A stretch of 33,563 nt of DNA. It comes from Lachnospiraceae bacterium UBA7225. Lineage in GTDB: Bacteria; Bacillota; Clostridia; Lachnospirales; Lachnospiraceae. Made by a program: the position numbers and the translations under genes. Where the stretch lies: the NCBI GenBank assembly GCA_002473385.1, contig DKTR01000102.1, positions 976-34,538 on the forward strand, read 5' to 3'. Each line of letters begins with the position of its first letter. The stretch's first letter is position 1. Positions 32,295 to 33,563 of the stretch are shown piece after piece. Below the pieces are notes generated by a model. The model did no database searches, was not told the origin of the DNA, and saw only the letters and a list, made by a program, of their open reading frames with translations.

Positions 32295-32323
32295 TTGAAA
32301 AAATGGCGCAAAAAGGGTATAAT
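32295..32323 (+). promoter_or_regulatory. Strong sigma-A promoter of a short transcription unit
   Basis: TTGAAA (32295-32300), exactly 17 bases, TATAAT (32318-32323), set in an A-rich region. The expected start is about 32330, one base before the hairpin at 32331-32374. Confidence 0.75.
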
Positions 32324-32329
32324 AAAAAA

Positions 32330-32378
32330 GAACGTGTAGCAGAACTGCGTAAATCCAGTTCCCGGCTGCACGTTTTTT
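32330..32378 (+). ncRNA. Candidate ~49-nt small RNA (or attenuator) ending in its own terminator
   Basis: From the predicted start at ~32330 nearly the whole transcript is one hairpin: AACGTGTAGC and GAACTG pair with CAGTTC and GGCTGCACGTT around the loop CGTAAATC, with one small internal loop (A opposite CCG) and a G-U pair, then TTTTTT. It can be a small RNA, an attenuator in front of carD, or simply the helD terminator with a chance promoter. The near-perfect promoter placed right before it favours one of the first two. No riboswitch consensus is recognised. Confidence 0.5.
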
Positions 32379-32512
32379 GTATCAAAAAATGCTGGTACGG
32401 ATTATGAGGTATTCTGTAAAATGTGAAGCGGAGGTTTCGGGATTTATAGAGATGTCACAGAAAACGTCCGGCACCGGCGGTATCAGAGTGCGGTTGGCAG
32501 CAGGAGGGAATT

Positions 32513-33022
32513 ATGTTTGAAGTAAATAATTATGTTGTAAAGTATAATTCGGGCGTTTGTAAGGTGGAGGATGTCCTAAATGGAGAAAAAGCAGATTTTA
32601 AAGATCACAAATTGTATTATCTGCTTGTTCCGCTCGCAGAGAAAAGTGCCAGAATTTATATTCCGCTTGAGCGGGGAGAAAAGGTGCTGCGCAGGGTACT
32701 CACATACGAAGAGGCGACAGAGCTGATCACACGGATTCCATCTATTGACATGGAATTTTCACAAAATGATAAGATGCGGGAGCAGGAATACAAAGAGGCG
32801 CTGCAGAGCCTGGACTGTGAGCGCATGGTACAGATTATCAAGGATATTTACGGACGCAAAAAACGACGTGAAATCCATGGAAAGAAAACCACAGCGATCG
32901 ATGAAAAATATTTCCGGCAGGCAGAACATGCCTTATATATGGAACTGGCGTTTTCACTTGGATGTCAGGAAGAAGAGATTCCACGGATGATAGCAGAGAA
33001 AATTGAAAAAGGTGTTGGATGA
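32513..33022 (+). CDS. CarD/CdnL-family RNA polymerase-binding regulator
   Basis: A 169-residue protein with GCAGGAGGG before ATG 32513. Residues ~1-65 fit the RNA-polymerase interaction domain shared by CarD and Mfd (VKYNSGVCKVEDVLNGE, YYLLVPLAEKSARIYIPLE), and the rest is helical with basic patches (DIYGRKKRREIHGKK, DEKYFRQAEHALYMELAFSL), as in the DNA-binding half. Such proteins bind the polymerase beta subunit and steady the open promoter complex. It follows helD, another polymerase-binding factor. No convincing promoter lies between the hairpin at 32331-32378 and the start, so it may depend on readthrough of that element. A terminator overlaps its stop. Confidence 0.88.
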   Translation: MFEVNNYVVKYNSGVCKVEDVLNGEKADFKDHKLYYLLVPLAEKSARIYIPLERGEKVLRRVLTYEEATELITRIPSIDMEFSQNDKMREQEYKEALQSLDCERMVQIIKDIYGRKKRREIHGKKTTAIDEKYFRQAEHALYMELAFSLGCQEEEIPRMIAEKIEKGVG

Positions 33023-33050
33023 CGGCATAGCCCTGGGCTATGCCGTTTCT
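33022..33050 (+). terminator. Terminator after the CarD-family gene
   Basis: ACGGCATAGCC and GGCTATGCCGT form a perfect eleven-base stem with a three-base loop, overlapping the last base of the stop codon. The T tract is weak (TTTCTCT), so termination may be partial. Confidence 0.7.
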
Positions 33051-33086
33051 CTGTGCCAATGTTCTAAAGATATTTCTGTACAAATG

Positions 33087-33130
33087 CTTACAATAATGTA
33101 AGTTGCTTTTTAAAAGGTGCAAACTATAAT
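33087..33130 (+). promoter_or_regulatory. Promoter with an adjoining palindrome, upstream of a small membrane protein gene
   Basis: TTGCTT (33103-33108), 16 bases, TATAAT (33125-33130). The perfect inverted repeat CTTACAATAATGTAAG (33087-33102) touches the -35 box and could be an operator. A second TATAAT is at 33181-33186, reading CATATAAT, without a clear sigma-A -35 box. The rest of 33051-33226 shows nothing I recognise. Confidence 0.55.
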
Positions 33131-33255
33131 GAGGTTAAGGTCAAAAGCATTACTTATGTCCATTTGTCCCCCCTGGCTCATATAATTGGGATATAGCTGC
33201 AAACAAGGAATCATCAGGGGAACATAATGGATGAGAGACTTAGGGAGGAATATTG

Positions 33256-33420
33256 ATGAGTGAGAGATATATCTGCCGGAAACCGCTCCGGGCAATCATA
33301 CTTGCTGCTGGAGGAACCCTGACAATGGTTTTGCTGGTGCCTGCCGGAATTTTGTTTCTGGGGATTTCCTTTATCTGGAAAATGACAGATTATCTGTTGA
33401 AAAAGGTGGACGAAGTATGA
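33256..33420 (+). CDS. 54-residue single-span membrane protein of unknown function
   Basis: ATG 33256 follows AGGGAGGAA (33242-33250) and runs to TGA 33418-33420. It opens MSERYICRKPLRAIILAAGG, has a hydrophobic stretch at about residues 13-41 and a charged end (LLKKVDEV). The ribosome site lies inside a nine-codon open frame (MDERLREEY, 33227-33256) whose TGA overlaps this ATG as TGATG, so the two are probably coupled. I do not recognise a family. The bases from 33421 to the window end are AT-rich and show no gene or clear signal. Confidence 0.5.
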   Translation: MSERYICRKPLRAIILAAGGTLTMVLLVPAGILFLGISFIWKMTDYLLKKVDEV

Positions 33421-33563
33421 GAAAAAACATCGCATAAGAACCAGGCGTATTACGCAGGAAGCAGCGGAAGAAATAAATAATTCTGAAATATATAAACAAA
33501 ACAGATAGAAAAACTGAAAGTATTATAAAATTGCGCACAAAGCATTTATTGTCTATTGCTTTT

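Noticed and set aside
32330..32378. Known riboswitch class (preQ1, fluoride, mini-ykkC) before carD
   Set aside because: The hairpin lacks the pseudoknot strands and conserved loops of these classes; a terminator-like stem is all that is visible.
32389..32520. 43-codon open frame upstream of and overlapping the CarD-family start
   Set aside because: No ribosome site before its ATG, no recognisable motif, and its end coincides with the carD ribosome site; it is probably untranslated leader.
33417..33437. Six-codon frame MRKNIA overlapping the end of the small membrane protein gene
   Set aside because: Too short to support and without an own ribosome site, despite the ATGA overlap.

Overview
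The window looks like a chromosome segment of an endospore-forming, Gram-positive gut-type Clostridia, most likely Lachnospiraceae. This is inferred from the spoIIGA-sigE pair, the LytTR/GHKL and OmpR-type two-component systems, HelD and CarD, AGGAGG-type ribosome sites, moderate GC and many glycoside hydrolases. I found no rRNA, tRNA, CRISPR array, insertion sequence or phage gene.

Region 1 (1-11690), glycan use. The 3' end of an AGCS amino acid:cation symporter gene is followed by an AraC-type regulator and then two catabolic units: a sialate-O-acetylesterase-like SGNH hydrolase with an alpha/beta esterase, and a GH3 glucosidase with a GPH-type sugar symporter and a GH106-like hydrolase. 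The two units start with near-identical ~100-bp leaders. The second leader is preceded by a remnant of an AraC gene 3' end, so the regulator/leader block was once duplicated. The GH3 gene is cut by an in-frame TAG between its two domains. The esterase and the GH3 protein end in the same 88-residue tail although their catalytic folds are unrelated.

Region 2 (11690-20473), a second glycan locus. A reverse-order GH3 enzyme with membrane segments at both ends, a small membrane protein, a GH2 enzyme and a GtrA-like protein are joined by 4-base ATGA overlaps. A triple 37-bp tandem repeat separates them from a LytTR regulator and its GHKL kinase.

Region 3 (20474-25463). An OmpR/HAMP-kinase system with a third, membrane-anchored protein of unknown function is followed by a MurE-like ligase without the usual DNPR motif.

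Region 4 (25452-27234). Divergent aroE and aroD (shikimate pathway) share a 148-bp control region.

Region 5 (27235-33563), RNA polymerase-related genes. spoIIGA-sigE sits behind a promoter with Spo0A-box-like sites, a long 21-bp spacer, and a terminator-like hairpin whose 5' arm lies upstream of the predicted transcription start. Next come helD, fused to the N-terminal sandwich domain of a GH31 glucosidase; a very short promoter-plus-terminator unit that could encode a ~49-nt RNA; a CarD-family gene; and a 54-residue membrane protein.

The strongest novelty candidates are the HelD-GH31N fusion, the shared 88-residue tail, the spoIIG terminator/promoter overlap and the mini transcription unit at 32295-32378. 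All homology statements are from reading the sequence; no search was run.
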